Below, one piece after another: positions 18,218-27,154 of a stretch of DNA of 64,000 nucleotides. Origin of the DNA: FEB-7 sp963698265 (GTDB taxonomy: Bacteria; Pseudomonadota; Gammaproteobacteria; Burkholderiales; Usitatibacteraceae); assembly GCA_963698265.1 (NCBI GenBank), contig CAVOQC010000002.1, forward strand, positions 124,001 to 188,000, given 5' to 3'. The stretch's first letter is position 1, and every line of letters begins with the position of its first letter. The notes under the pieces were generated by a model. That model made no database searches and had not been told where the DNA came from. It saw only the letters and a program-made list of their open reading frames with translations. The translations under genes were made by a program, and so were the position numbers.

Positions 18218-19644
18218 GGGCGGAGCACCTTGCCGGGATTCATGATCCCGCGCGGGTCGAGGGAATGCTTGATTGCGCGCATGAGCTCGAGTTCCAGTGC
18301 GCTCTTGTAATGCGGCAGCTCGTCGCGCTTGAGCGCGCCGATGCCGTGCTCGGCGCTGATCGAGCCGCCCAGCGCGTGGACCACGTCGTAGACCACACTA
18401 TTCACCTGTGCCGACCAGGCGAGGAAGTCGCGCGAGTCGCCGGGCGGCGGGAAGGCGTTGTAGTGGAGGTTGCCGTCGCCCACGTGCCCGAAGGCTACGG
18501 TCCGAATGCCCGGAAAGGCCGCGTGGAGCGCGAGGTCGCTCTCCGCGATGAGCCGCGGCACCTGGCTCACGGGCACGGAGACGTCGTGCTTCACGGAGAC
18601 GCCCTCGGTCTTCTGCGCGTCCGAGAGGTTCTCGCGCAGCGCCCAGAGCGCGAGGCGCTGCGTCTCGCTCGAGGCGACCACGGCGTCGTCCGCGAGGCCG
18701 GCTTCGGCGGCCTCTCCCAGCGCGACCTCGAGCATTTCCGCGAGCGCCGGTCCCGCCATGCTGTCGAAGAGCTCCACGAGGACGTACCACGGGTACGGCC
18801 GCGGCAAGGGGTCGCGGTTGCCCGGGATGTTCTTGAAGACGAGTTCCAGGCACGCGCGCGAGACGAGCTCGAAGCCGGTGACGCGCTCGCCGCAGGCCGC
18901 GCGCAGCCTCCCGAGCAGCGCCACGGCGGCGGCGGGATCGGGCACCGCCACGAACGCCGTCGCGATCGCGCGCGGCCGGGGCTGGAGCTTCAGCACCGCC
19001 GCGGTCACGATGCCGAGCGTGCCCTCGGCGCCGATGAAGAGGTGCTTCAGGTCGTAGCCCGTGTTGTCCTTGCGCAAGCCCCGCAACCCGTCCCAGACGC
19101 GGCCGTCGGGCAGCACCACCTCGAGCCCGAGCACCTGCTCGCGCATGTTCCCGTAGCGCAGCACCTGCGTGCCGCCCGCGTTGGTGGAGATGTTGCCGCC
19201 CACCTCGCAGCTGCCCTCCGCGGCGAGCGACAGGGGAAAGAGCCGGTCGTTTTCCTCGGCCACGCGCTGCAGGTCCGCGAGGATGCAGCCGGCCTCCACG
19301 GTGATCGTGTCGTTGTCCAGGTCGATGGCGCGCACGCGGTTCATGCGCGAGACGTTCACCACGGCCTGGGTGCCGGTGGCGTCGGGCACGGAAGCGCCGC
19401 ACAGGCTCGTGTTGCCCGCCTGCGGGACGATGCCCACGCCGGCCGCGGCGAGTGCGGCGACCACCTGCGCCGTCTCCGCGGTCGAGGCGGGCTTCACGAG
19501 GAGGGCCGCGCGGCCCCGGAACTGGCCCCGCCAGTCGACGGTGAAGGGCGCGAGATCGTCCGCCTCGGTGAGGAGCCCGCGCTCGCCTACGATGGCGCGC
19601 AATTGCTCGACCAGCGCAGCGGGGGGAGTGGGTCGGTCGTTCAC
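18214..19644 (-). CDS. FAD-binding 2-hydroxyacid dehydrogenase (GlcD/D-2-hydroxyglutarate type)
   Basis: This 476-residue flavoenzyme has the VAO/PCMH FAD domain (PQAGNTSLCGASVPDATG near 96-113, GGNISTNAGGTQVLRYG, GAEGTLGIVT). The C-terminal FAD-oxidase cap carries the catalytic GHVGDGNLHYN and SAEHGIGALKRDEL motifs. Close family members oxidise D-lactate, glycolate or D-2-hydroxyglutarate and pass electrons to a quinone, ETF or cytochrome. The substrate is not decidable here. No signal peptide is visible, so it should be cytoplasmic or membrane-peripheral. It sits 18 bases downstream of rfaE2 and is coupled to DUF3144. Confidence 0.88.
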   Translation of the reverse strand: MNDRPTPPAALVEQLRAIVGERGLLTEADDLAPFTVDWRGQFRGRAALLVKPASTAETAQVVAALAAAGVGIVPQAGNTSLCGASVPDATGTQAVVNVSRMNRVRAIDLDNDTITVEAGCILADLQRVAEENDRLFPLSLAAEGSCEVGGNISTNAGGTQVLRYGNMREQVLGLEVVLPDGRVWDGLRGLRKDNTGYDLKHLFIGAEGTLGIVTAAVLKLQPRPRAIATAFVAVPDPAAAVALLGRLRAACGERVTGFELVSRACLELVFKNIPGNRDPLPRPYPWYVLVELFDSMAGPALAEMLEVALGEAAEAGLADDAVVASSETQRLALWALRENLSDAQKTEGVSVKHDVSVPVSQVPRLIAESDLALHAAFPGIRTVAFGHVGDGNLHYNAFPPPGDSRDFLAWSAQVNSVVYDVVHALGGSISAEHGIGALKRDELPHYKSALELELMRAIKHSLDPRGIMNPGKVLRP

Positions 19645-19662
19645 GGTTTCGCGGCGGAGGCC

Positions 19663-20163
19663 CTAGAGGCGGATCTTCTCGAGGAGCCGCGTGGTCGAGC
19701 GGTCGTGGCGGAACGGGATCGAATGCACGGTGCCGCCCCATCCGCGGACCTCCGCCGCGCCGACGATCTTCTCCACGGGCCAGTCGCCGCCCTTCACCAG
19801 CCGCTCGGGCCGGCAGGCGAGGATCGGCTCGAGGGGCGTGTCCGCGTCGAACCAGGTGACGATCGCGACACTCTCCAGCGCGGCGACGACGGCCATCCGG
19901 TCCTCCAGCGTGTTGATCGGCCGGTCGCCTCCCTTGCCCAGGCGCCGGACCGAGGCGTCGGAGTTGAGCGCCACGGCGAGCCCCGCCCCCAGGGCGCGCG
20001 CCTCGGCGAGGTAGGTCACGTGGCCGCGGTGCAGGATGTCGAAGACGCCGTTGGTGAACACGAGCGGGCGCGCGAGCGCCTTCGACCGCGCGGCGAAATC
20101 GGCGGGGTCGCAGAGCTTCGATTCGAATCCGGGCGTGGGCATCAGGCCGCGGCGGGGTTCCAT
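19663..20163 (-). CDS. rfaE2: D-glycero-beta-D-manno-heptose 1-phosphate adenylyltransferase
   Basis: RfaE2 activates heptose-1-phosphate with ATP to ADP-heptose for the LPS inner core. The protein (166 residues from ATG 20163, or 159 from ATG 20142) has the nucleotidyltransferase motif TNGVFDILHRGHVTYL, then ALNSDASVRRLGKG, INTLEDRMAVVAAL and the C-terminal TTRLLEKI. It corresponds to the C-terminal half of E. coli HldE. The kinase half is not fused and is not in the window, as is usual for betaproteobacteria. It faces the fatty-acid operon across 186 bases. Confidence 0.93.
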   Translation of the reverse strand: MEPRRGLMPTPGFESKLCDPADFAARSKALARPLVFTNGVFDILHRGHVTYLAEARALGAGLAVALNSDASVRRLGKGGDRPINTLEDRMAVVAALESVAIVTWFDADTPLEPILACRPERLVKGGDWPVEKIVGAAEVRGWGGTVHSIPFRHDRSTTRLLEKIRL

Positions 20164-20349
20164 TGGATGACGAGGCTAGAATAGCAAAACCCTCGCGGCG
20201 GCCCGGCAATCGAGCATCCGGGCGGCGGCCGGTACCGTATCAGTGCAGGGCATTGCGCTTCGCGCCCGGAGCTGGGCGACGGTTTCACCCCGGTACGACC
20301 ATGGTCCGATGGGCAGCCGGGGCACATTGCGGCAATATCGCGCCTTTTT

Positions 20350-21612
20350 ATGTCCAGAATATCCATCATCGGAGCCGGGATCTCGGGCCTTGCCTGCGCG
20401 TGGTTGCTCGCGAAGCGCCACGACGTGGTGCTCTTCGAGTCCCATCGCCAGCCGGGCGGGCACACGAACACGGTCGACGCCACGGTCGACGGGATGACCC
20501 ATCCCGTCGACACGGGTTTCCTCGTCTACAACGAGCGCACCTACCCGAATCTCGCGCGGCTCTTCGCCCTGCTCGGCGTGGAGAGCGCGGACTCCGACAT
20601 GTCCTTCTCGGTGCGCATCGGCGAGGGCGCGCTCGAGTGGTCTGGATCGAGCCTGCGCACCGTGTTCGCGCAGCCCGCCAACCTGGTGCGCCCGCGGTTC
20701 CTGCGCATGCTCGCGGACCTGCTGCGCTTCAACCGCGAGGCCGCGCGGATCGTGCAGCGCGGCGGGCCCGTCACCGGCACCCTGGGCGAATTCCTCGACG
20801 CGCGCGGCTTCGGCCGCGAGGTGCGCGAGCTTTACCTGATCCCCATGGCCGCCTGCATCTGGTCGACGCCCGCCACCCAGATCAACCGCTTCCCGCTCGC
20901 GACCTTCCTTGCGTTCTGCGCCAACCACGGCCTGCTCGCGGTCTCGAACCGTCCGCAGTGGCGCACGGTGAAGGGCGGCGCGCGCGAATACGTGAGAAAG
21001 CTCGTGGCCGGCATTCCCGACGTGCGCCTGGCCACGCCCGTGCACCAGGTGCGCCGCTTCGCCGACCGCGTCGAGCTCGTCACCGATCTCGGCACCGAGC
21101 GCTTCGACGAGGTGGTGCTCGCCACGCACACCGACCAGGCGCTGGCGCTCCTCGAGCACCCTTCGATAGAAGAGCGCGCGGTCCTCAAGGCCATCCCCTA
21201 CCAGGCCAACCGGGCCGTGCTGCACACCGACGAGCGCCTGCTGCCGCGGCGCCGCCGCGCGTGGGCGAGCTGGAATTTCCACGCGCCGCGGCCCGAGCTC
21301 TCCGAGGAGCCGGTCTCGCTCACCTACCTCTTGAACCGGCTCCAGCCGCTGCCGTTCTCCTCGCCGGTGCTGCTCACGATGAACCCCGTCGAGGCGCCGC
21401 GGCCCGAGCGCGTCCTCGGGAGCTTCGACTACCACCATCCCGTGTTCCTGGAGGGCTCCGACGAGGCCAAGCGCCGCGTGCCCTCGCTGCAGGGCCGCGC
21501 CCGCACCTGGTTCTGCGGCGCCTGGACGGGCCACGGCTTCCACGAGGACGGGCTCGTCTCCGCGATGAACGTCGCGAGACAGGCGGGCGCGCCGATCCCC
21601 TGGAGCCCATGA
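20350..21612 (+). CDS. FAD-dependent oxidoreductase (amine-oxidase fold), first gene of fatty-acid modification operon
   Basis: This 420-residue protein has an N-terminal Rossmann dinucleotide motif (SIIGAGISGLACAWLLAKRHDVVLFE) and the conserved GGHTNTVD substrate-side segment. The C-terminal FAD contact is CGAWTGHGFHEDGLVSAM. It belongs to the flavin group that co-occurs with DUF1365 and CFA-type methyltransferases. In Rhodobacter, relatives of this set lie in the singlet-oxygen sigma-E/ChrR regulon and have been tied to furan and other modified fatty acids. The exact orthology is my recollection and not proven here. There is no clear Shine-Dalgarno sequence before the ATG (CGCCTTTTTATG). 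Its stop overlaps the next start (ATGA). Confidence 0.85.
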   Translation: MSRISIIGAGISGLACAWLLAKRHDVVLFESHRQPGGHTNTVDATVDGMTHPVDTGFLVYNERTYPNLARLFALLGVESADSDMSFSVRIGEGALEWSGSSLRTVFAQPANLVRPRFLRMLADLLRFNREAARIVQRGGPVTGTLGEFLDARGFGREVRELYLIPMAACIWSTPATQINRFPLATFLAFCANHGLLAVSNRPQWRTVKGGAREYVRKLVAGIPDVRLATPVHQVRRFADRVELVTDLGTERFDEVVLATHTDQALALLEHPSIEERAVLKAIPYQANRAVLHTDERLLPRRRRAWASWNFHAPRPELSEEPVSLTYLLNRLQPLPFSSPVLLTMNPVEAPRPERVLGSFDYHHPVFLEGSDEAKRRVPSLQGRARTWFCGAWTGHGFHEDGLVSAMNVARQAGAPIPWSP

Positions 21613-22370
21613 GCGCCGCGCGCATCCTCTTCGGGCGGGTGTTCCACAGCCGCCGCAGGCCGGCGCGCAACGCCTTCGCGTACCCGGTCTTCTTCCTGCG
21701 CGTGCCGCTCTCCGCGCTGGCGGACGCCGGACGCGGCATCCTGTCGGTGGACCGCTGGAACCTCCTGTCGCTCATGACGCGCGACCACGGGCCGCGCGAC
21801 GGCTCGGCCCTCGGGCCCTGGGTGCGTGCCGAGCTCGCGCGCGCGGGCGTGCGGGGCGCCGACGGCGAGATCCTGCTGCAGGCCTTTCCGCGCGTGCTGG
21901 GCTTCGTCTTCAACCCGATCGCGGTGTTCTACTGCCATGACCGCGCGGGAGCGCTGCGGGCGGTGCTCTGCGAGGTGTCCAACACCTTCGGCGAGCACCA
22001 CAACTACGTGCTGGCCCACGCCGACGCAAGGCCCATCGGGCCCGGGGACTGGCTGCAGGCGGAGAAGGTCTTTCACGTCTCCCCCTTCTGCGAGGTCGAG
22101 GGCTTCTACCGGTTCCGCTTCGCGGGCGACGCCGCGCGCCAGTTTGCCCGGATCGACTACCACGATCGCGACGGCCGGCTCCTGGTCACCGCGATCGACG
22201 GCGAGGCGCGTGCGATCGACGCCGCCTCGCTTGCCAGGGCCTTCTTCGCTTATCCCCTCATGACCGCGGGCGTCGTTGCCCGCATCCACTGGCAGGCGCT
22301 GCGGCTGTGGTTCAAGCGCGTGCCGTGGTTTTCCAAGCCCGAGCCGCCGTTCCAGGAGACGACCCGGTGA
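21609..22370 (+). CDS. DUF1365 family protein
   Basis: This 253-residue protein shows the DUF1365 hallmarks: RVFHSRRRPARNAFAYPVFF at the N-terminus, LQAFPRVLGFVFNPIAVFYC, EVSNTFGEHHNYVL and KVFHVSPFCEVEGFYRF. The family has no settled biochemical role. It is nearly always next to the flavin oxidoreductase and CFA-type methyltransferase, as here, which points to a step in acyl-chain modification. It overlaps both neighbours by four bases (ATGA upstream, GTGA downstream), so the three proteins are probably made in fixed ratio. Confidence 0.87.
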   Translation: MSAARILFGRVFHSRRRPARNAFAYPVFFLRVPLSALADAGRGILSVDRWNLLSLMTRDHGPRDGSALGPWVRAELARAGVRGADGEILLQAFPRVLGFVFNPIAVFYCHDRAGALRAVLCEVSNTFGEHHNYVLAHADARPIGPGDWLQAEKVFHVSPFCEVEGFYRFRFAGDAARQFARIDYHDRDGRLLVTAIDGEARAIDAASLARAFFAYPLMTAGVVARIHWQALRLWFKRVPWFSKPEPPFQETTR

Positions 22371-23581
22371 ACAGCCCAGAACACGTAGCGCGACTTCCCG
22401 CCCCCACCTATTCCGCCCGGCTGCTCTTCGCGGTGCTTTCGCGCCTCGCGAAGGGCCGGCTCACGGTGACCACGCCGGAGGGGACGCGGCGCGTATTCGC
22501 CGGCGCCGAGCCGGGACCCGTGGCCGACCTCGAGATCCGCGACTGGAAGGCGGTCGCGCGCATGGTGCGCTCGGCCGACATCGGCGTGGCCGAGTGCTGG
22601 CGCGACGGGCTCATCGCGACCTCCGACATGACCGCGCTCCTCGCCCTGTGCGAGGCGAACCAGGAGGCGCTGGAATCGGTCTGGTACGGCAATCCCGTCG
22701 TCGCCTTCTTCTACCGGCTCCTGCACCGGCTGCGGCCCAACACGCGCGCCGGCTCGCGCCGAAACATCCACGCGCACTACGACCTCGGCAACGCCTTCTA
22801 CGCGCTGTGGCTCGACCGCACGATGACCTATTCCGCGGGCCTCTTCCCGCCCGGGCTGGGAGGGACGCTCGAGGTCGCGCAAGACGCCAAGTACGAGCGC
22901 CTGCTCGCGCGGCTCGGCGTCGACGCGGGCCACCGCGTGCTCGAGATCGGCTGCGGTTGGGGCGGCTTCGCGGAGTACGCGGCGCGCACGCGCGGCTGCC
23001 GCGTCACGGCGGTAACGATCTCGCCGGCGCAGCTCGAGTACGCGCGCGAACGCATCGCGCGGGCGGGGCTGGAGGACCGCGTGGAGCTGCGTTTCCAGGA
23101 CTACCGCGACCTCGCGGGCCGCTTCGACCGGATCGTCTCCATCGAGATGGTGGAGGCCGTGGGCGAGCGCTGGTGGCCCGCATACTTCGCGAAGATCCGC
23201 GACTGCCTCGAGCCGGGCGGCCGAGCCGCGATCCAGGCGATCACCATCGACGAGGCGGCCTTCGAGAAGTACCGGCGCTCGAGCGACTTCATCCGCGAGT
23301 ACATCTTTCCCGGCGGCATGCTCGCTTCCGTGGAGCGGCTCTCGCGGGAGGCGGGCGACGCGGGCCTCGCCGTGGGCGGAACCTTCCGCTTCGGACCGCA
23401 CTACGCGGAGACGCTGCGCCGTTGGCGAGCGCAGGTGGACGCGCGCGCGCGAGAGATCCGGGCGCAGGGCTTCGACGAGCGCTTCCTCGCCCTCTGGCGC
23501 TTCTACCTGCACTACTGCGAAGTGGGGTTCGACGCCGGGCGCACGGACGTGGTCCACCTCGAGCTCTCGAGGCCCGCATGA
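22367..23581 (+). CDS. Cyclopropane-fatty-acid synthase family methyltransferase
   Basis: This 404-residue S-adenosylmethionine enzyme adds a one-carbon unit to unsaturated acyl chains of membrane phospholipids. The family segments are clear: HAHYDLGNAFYALWLD with MTYSAGLF, the SAM motif VLEIGCGWGGFAEYA (191-205), VSIEMVEAVGERWWPAYF and the HYCEVGFDAG near the C-terminus. The reaction could be cyclopropanation or plain methylation; the flavin partner argues for further conversion of the product, but that is inference. The start is GTG, overlapping the DUF1365 stop (GTGA). The stop overlaps the following ATG. Confidence 0.9.
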   Translation: MNSPEHVARLPAPTYSARLLFAVLSRLAKGRLTVTTPEGTRRVFAGAEPGPVADLEIRDWKAVARMVRSADIGVAECWRDGLIATSDMTALLALCEANQEALESVWYGNPVVAFFYRLLHRLRPNTRAGSRRNIHAHYDLGNAFYALWLDRTMTYSAGLFPPGLGGTLEVAQDAKYERLLARLGVDAGHRVLEIGCGWGGFAEYAARTRGCRVTAVTISPAQLEYARERIARAGLEDRVELRFQDYRDLAGRFDRIVSIEMVEAVGERWWPAYFAKIRDCLEPGGRAAIQAITIDEAAFEKYRRSSDFIREYIFPGGMLASVERLSREAGDAGLAVGGTFRFGPHYAETLRRWRAQVDARAREIRAQGFDERFLALWRFYLHYCEVGFDAGRTDVVHLELSRPA

Positions 23582-24108
23582 GCGCGCGGCTCGTCGCAGC
23601 CCTCGTGCTCTTCGCGGCCTGCGTCGCCGCGAAGGCCGCGCCGCCCCTGCCCGCGGCGCTGGCGAGCGAGCTGCCGGCGCTCTCCGTCCTGGGCGAGGGG
23701 CGCCTGCGCTGGTTCGGCCTGCACGTCTACGATTCCTCGCTGTGGGTGCCGGGCGCGGCTTGGTCGTTCGAGCGCCCCTTCGCCCTCGACATCCGCTACG
23801 CGATGAACATCCGCGGGCGCGAACTCACCGAGAAGAGCCTCGAGGAGATGAGAAGACTCGGCTGGAAGGACCCGGCGAAGCTCGCCCGCTGGGAAGCGGC
23901 GATGGATCGCGTCTTCCCGGACATCCGTCCCGGCGATCGCCTGGTGGGCGTGAGCCTTCCCGGGCGCGAGGCGCGCTTCTACAGCCAGGACCGCTTCCTC
24001 GGGACCGTGGCGGACCCCGAATTCGCGCGCGCCTTCTTCGGGATCTGGCTCGACCCTTCCACCTCCGAGCCGGCGTTGCGCGAGCAGATGCTCGGCGGCG
24101 CGCGCTAG
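23578..24108 (+). CDS. Chalcone isomerase-like exported protein
   Basis: This 176-residue protein has an N-terminal signal peptide (cleavage likely after ACVAAKA, about residue 19). The body resembles the bacterial chalcone-isomerase-like fold: GEGRLRWFGLHVYDSSLWVPG, a short strand-rich core, then FYSQDRFLGTVADPEFARAFFGIWLD, which contains the typical C-terminal FFGIWL helix. Proteins of this fold often bind fatty acids rather than flavonoids, in line with the operon. A periplasmic location is expected. The ATG overlaps the methyltransferase stop. Confidence 0.78.
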   Translation: MSARLVAALVLFAACVAAKAAPPLPAALASELPALSVLGEGRLRWFGLHVYDSSLWVPGAAWSFERPFALDIRYAMNIRGRELTEKSLEEMRRLGWKDPAKLARWEAAMDRVFPDIRPGDRLVGVSLPGREARFYSQDRFLGTVADPEFARAFFGIWLDPSTSEPALREQMLGGAR

Positions 24109-24113
24109 GCGGA

Positions 24114-25412
24114 ATGGCCGCCCGGCCGAGCACGCGCGAGCTCGCGGCCTACGGGGCGCTGGGCCTGCCGGTGGCGATGGCGGCGCTGCCGATCTACGTG
24201 CACGTGCCGAAGTTCTACGCCGACACGATCGGGCTCTCGCTCGCGGGCGTGGGCGTGATCCTCCTCGCGGTGCGCATCCTCGACGCCGTGCAGGACCCGC
24301 TCTTCGGCTGGTGGAGCGACCGGCGCCGAGCGCGCGGCGGGACGCGCTGGGTGTTCGTGGCCGCGGGCGCGCCGCTCCTCGCGCTGGGCATGGTCGGGCT
24401 CTTCAATCCGCCGATGGCCGGCACGGGGGTGCTGCAGGCGTGGCTCGTCGTGAACCTCGTCGTGGTGTACACCGCCTTCAGCCTCGTGACGGTGAGCTAC
24501 CAGGCCCACGGCGCCGAGATCTCCGACGACATCGCCGAGCGCACGCGGGTCACCGCATGGCGCGAGGGATTCGCGCTCGCCGGCGTCTTCGCGGCGTCGG
24601 CCCTGCCGGAACTCCTCAAGCAGTCCTCGGGGGAGCGCGCCGCGTTCTCGCAGTTCTCGATCATTTACGCGCCGCTCGTCCTGATACTCGCGGCGGTGAC
24701 CGTGCGCGGCTCGCCGCCCGCCCACGAGCGGCGCCCGCCGGCGGGCACCGCGCCCTTCCGGTCGTTCGTCGTGCCGCTGCGCAACCCGGAGTTCCGCTGG
24801 CTGCTCGCGGTCTTCGTGCTGAACGGCATCGCCGCCTCCATCCCGGCGACGCTCGTGCTCTTCTTCATCGAGGACGTGGTCCGCCGCCCGGACCTCACGG
24901 CCGTGTTCCTGGTCGCCTACTTCGCCGCCGCCGCCGCGGGCCTGCCGCTGTGGGTATGGCTCGCCCGGCGCATCGGCAAGGCGCAGGCCTGGCTCGTGGC
25001 GATGGGGCTCGCCATCGCGGCGTTCGTGTGGGCTTTCTTCCTCGGCGCCGGGGACGTCGCGGCCTACCTCGCGATCTGTCTCATGTCGGGCGTGGCGCTG
25101 GGGGCCGACCTCGCGCTGCCGCCCTCGCTCGTCGCGGACGTGATCGACGGGGACGAGGCGCGTGGCGCCGGGCGGAGCGAAGGCGCGTACTTCGGCCTGT
25201 GGAGCCTCACGACCAAGATGAACCTCGCCCTGGCGGCGGGGCTCGCGCTTCCGCTGCTGCAGGGCTTCGGCTACGCGTCGCGCGCCGACAATCCGCCGCA
25301 GGCGCTCCTCGTCCTCGCCGCGATCTACGCGCTGCTGCCCTGCGCGCTCAAGGCGATGGCCGCGGGACTGCTCGTGGCCTCGCCCACCTTCCACTTCCGG
25401 AGACCGCAATGA
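24114..25412 (+). CDS. MFS transporter, GPH (sugar-cation symporter) type
   Basis: This 432-residue protein has about 12 membrane helices and the GPH-type motif DAVQDPLFGWWSDRRRARGG in the loop after helix 2. The first helices contain VPKFYADTIGLSLAGVG. The second half has LPPSLVADVIDGDEARGAGRSEGAYFGLWSL, a segment seen in GPH-family carriers. Family members in this operon context have no proven cargo; export or flipping of a lipid or a lipid precursor is speculation. It starts five bases after the CHI-like stop and overlaps the DUF3833 gene. Confidence 0.85.
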   Translation: MAARPSTRELAAYGALGLPVAMAALPIYVHVPKFYADTIGLSLAGVGVILLAVRILDAVQDPLFGWWSDRRRARGGTRWVFVAAGAPLLALGMVGLFNPPMAGTGVLQAWLVVNLVVVYTAFSLVTVSYQAHGAEISDDIAERTRVTAWREGFALAGVFAASALPELLKQSSGERAAFSQFSIIYAPLVLILAAVTVRGSPPAHERRPPAGTAPFRSFVVPLRNPEFRWLLAVFVLNGIAASIPATLVLFFIEDVVRRPDLTAVFLVAYFAAAAAGLPLWVWLARRIGKAQAWLVAMGLAIAAFVWAFFLGAGDVAAYLAICLMSGVALGADLALPPSLVADVIDGDEARGAGRSEGAYFGLWSLTTKMNLALAAGLALPLLQGFGYASRADNPPQALLVLAAIYALLPCALKAMAAGLLVASPTFHFRRPQ

Positions 25413-25936
25413 TCCAGAGATTCCTCGCATTGGCCGCCGCGCTCCTGCTCGCGTCCTGCGCGTCCGTCGTGCCCCAGGACTACGCGGCAGAGAAGCCTGC
25501 GCTCGACCTGAAGGCGTACTTCAACGGCAAGGTGGACGCGTGGGGCATCGTCCAGGAGCGCTCGGGGCGCGTCATCAAGCGCATGGTGGTCGAGATGACC
25601 TGCACCTGGGACGGCGACACGGGCACGCTCGACGAGCGCTTCACCTACGCCGACGGGACGAAGGAGACGCGGGTGTGGACGATCCGCAAGGAAGGCGACC
25701 GCTACACGGGCACCGCCGCGGACGTGGTCGGGGTGGCGAAGGGCGAGGCCGCGGGCAACGCGCTGCGCTGGAGCTACGTTCTTTCCACGAAGCGGGAGGA
25801 CGGCGGCACGATCGAGCTCGACATGGACGACTGGATGTGGCTCGTCGACGAAAAGACGCTCGTGAACAAGGCCACGTTCTCGAAGTTCGGCATCGCGTTC
25901 GGCGAAGTGACGATCTTCTTCCGCAAGCGCCCGTGA
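25409..25936 (+). CDS. DUF3833 family lipoprotein
   Basis: This 175-residue protein begins with a lipoprotein signal peptide (LLLASCASVVPQDY, lipidated Cys about residue 17). A lipocalin-like series of beta strands follows: LKAYFNGKVDAWGIVQERSGRV, TCTWDGDTGTLDERFTY and LDMDDWMWLVDEKTLVN. This matches DUF3833, a family of unknown role regularly placed with SDR and CFA-type genes. A lipid-binding periplasmic role would fit, but that is inference. The ATG overlaps the MFS stop by four bases. Confidence 0.85.
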   Translation: MIQRFLALAAALLLASCASVVPQDYAAEKPALDLKAYFNGKVDAWGIVQERSGRVIKRMVVEMTCTWDGDTGTLDERFTYADGTKETRVWTIRKEGDRYTGTAADVVGVAKGEAAGNALRWSYVLSTKREDGGTIELDMDDWMWLVDEKTLVNKATFSKFGIAFGEVTIFFRKRP

Positions 25937-25949
25937 CCCCGGAGGCCCC

Positions 25950-26729
25950 ATGGCACTGAACCCGCCGATTCGCGAATGGAAGGACAGGCGCTGCTGGATC
26001 ATCGGCGCCTCCACCGGCATCGGCGCCGCGCTCGCCGAGCAGCTTGCCGCCACGGGAGCGCGCGTGGCCGTTTCCGCGCGCCGCGCGGAACCTCTCGAAG
26101 CGCTCGCCAGGCGTTTCGGCAAGTCCGGTTCGCTGGCGCTTCCCCTCGACATCACCGACGCGCCCGCCCTCGAGCGCGCCGCCGCCCGCATCACCGACGC
26201 CTGGGGGGGCATCGACCTCGTGGTGCTGATGGCGGGCGAGTACCGGCAGATGCGCGCGTGGGAGCTGGATCTCGAGTCCGCGCGCGCGATGGTGGAGGTG
26301 AACCTCATGGGCTACTACAACGCGCTGGCCGCGGTGATTCCGCGCCTCATCGACCAGGGCGGCGGGACGCTGGCGCTGGTGTCCTCCGTGGCGGGCTACC
26401 GGGGCTTGCCGAAGAGCCTCGTCTACGGGCCGACGAAAGCGGCGGTGATCAACCTCGCGGAGACGCTCTACCTCGACCTCTCGCCGAAGGGCATCGGGGT
26501 GTGCGTGGTCAATCCCGGGTTCGTGCGCACGCCCATGACGGCCGCGAACGAATTCCGGATGCCCGCGCTGATCGAGCCCGCGGAAGCGGCCACCGAGATC
26601 GTCGCGGGACTGGAAAAGGGCGAGTTCGAGATCCACTTCCCGAAGCGCTTCACGCGCTGGCTGAAGCTGCTGCGCCTGCTTCCCTACGGAAGCTACTTCC
26701 CCGCCGTGCGGCGGGCGACCGGCCTGTGA
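25950..26729 (+). CDS. Short-chain dehydrogenase/reductase
   Basis: This 259-residue SDR has the cofactor motif IGASTGIGAALAEQLA (about 19-34), the catalytic Ser in LVSSVAGYRG and the YGPTK catalytic Tyr/Lys. The substrate loop contains VNPGFVRTPMT. Arg residues after the second strand (SARRAEPL) suggest NADP(H). In the operon it could oxidise or reduce a hydroxylated or keto acyl intermediate, although no direct evidence is visible. The start lies 13 bases after the DUF3833 stop, preceded by a GGAGG-type ribosome site. The stop overlaps the following GTG. Confidence 0.9.
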   Translation: MALNPPIREWKDRRCWIIGASTGIGAALAEQLAATGARVAVSARRAEPLEALARRFGKSGSLALPLDITDAPALERAAARITDAWGGIDLVVLMAGEYRQMRAWELDLESARAMVEVNLMGYYNALAAVIPRLIDQGGGTLALVSSVAGYRGLPKSLVYGPTKAAVINLAETLYLDLSPKGIGVCVVNPGFVRTPMTAANEFRMPALIEPAEAATEIVAGLEKGEFEIHFPKRFTRWLKLLRLLPYGSYFPAVRRATGL

Positions 26730-27154
26730 GCGCCCAGGCGCTCGCGTCCCTCAGGGCCTACTGGGAGGGGCTCGCGCCGGAGCGCCTGGCCGCGCTCGGC
26801 ACCGTGTACGCGCCCGAGGCGAGCTTCCGCGACCCGTTCAACGACGTGCAAGGCGTCGCCGAAATCCGGCGCGTCCTCGAGCGCATGTACGAGACGCTGG
26901 ACGAGCCGCGCTTCACGATCGTCGAGACGATCCTCGAGGGCGACCGCGCCGTCCTCGTCTGGGATTTCGACTTCAGGATCAAGTCGCTGCGCCCGAAGCT
27001 CGAGCGGCGCATCCACGGGCTCTCGGTCGTGCGCTTCGCGCCCGACGGCCGGGTGGCGTACCACCGCGATTACTGGGACGCGGCCGGGGAGCTCTACGCG
27101 AAGCTGCCGCTGGTCGGGCCGCTCATGCGCTACCTCGCGCGCAGGGCCGGCTGA
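26726..27154 (+). CDS. NTF2/SnoaL-like protein, last gene of the fatty-acid operon
   Basis: This 142-residue protein has the cone-shaped NTF2 fold pattern: an N-terminal helix pair, YAPEASFRDPFNDVQG, the RFTIVETILEGDRAVLVWDF strand region and VVRFAPDGRVAYHRDYWD at the C-terminus. Members bind small hydrophobic ligands, and some act as isomerases or cyclases. It starts at a GTG overlapping the SDR stop (GTGA). Its TGA lies in the first copy of a 14-base tandem repeat that also supplies the stop of the convergent gene. Confidence 0.8.
   Translation: MSAQALASLRAYWEGLAPERLAALGTVYAPEASFRDPFNDVQGVAEIRRVLERMYETLDEPRFTIVETILEGDRAVLVWDFDFRIKSLRPKLERRIHGLSVVRFAPDGRVAYHRDYWDAAGELYAKLPLVGPLMRYLARRAG

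Noticed and set aside
20164..20349. An ECF sigma-E/ChrR-type promoter in front of the fatty-acid operon
   Set aside because: No TGATC-like -35 with a properly spaced TAAGA-like -10 was found, so the regulator of the operon is left open.
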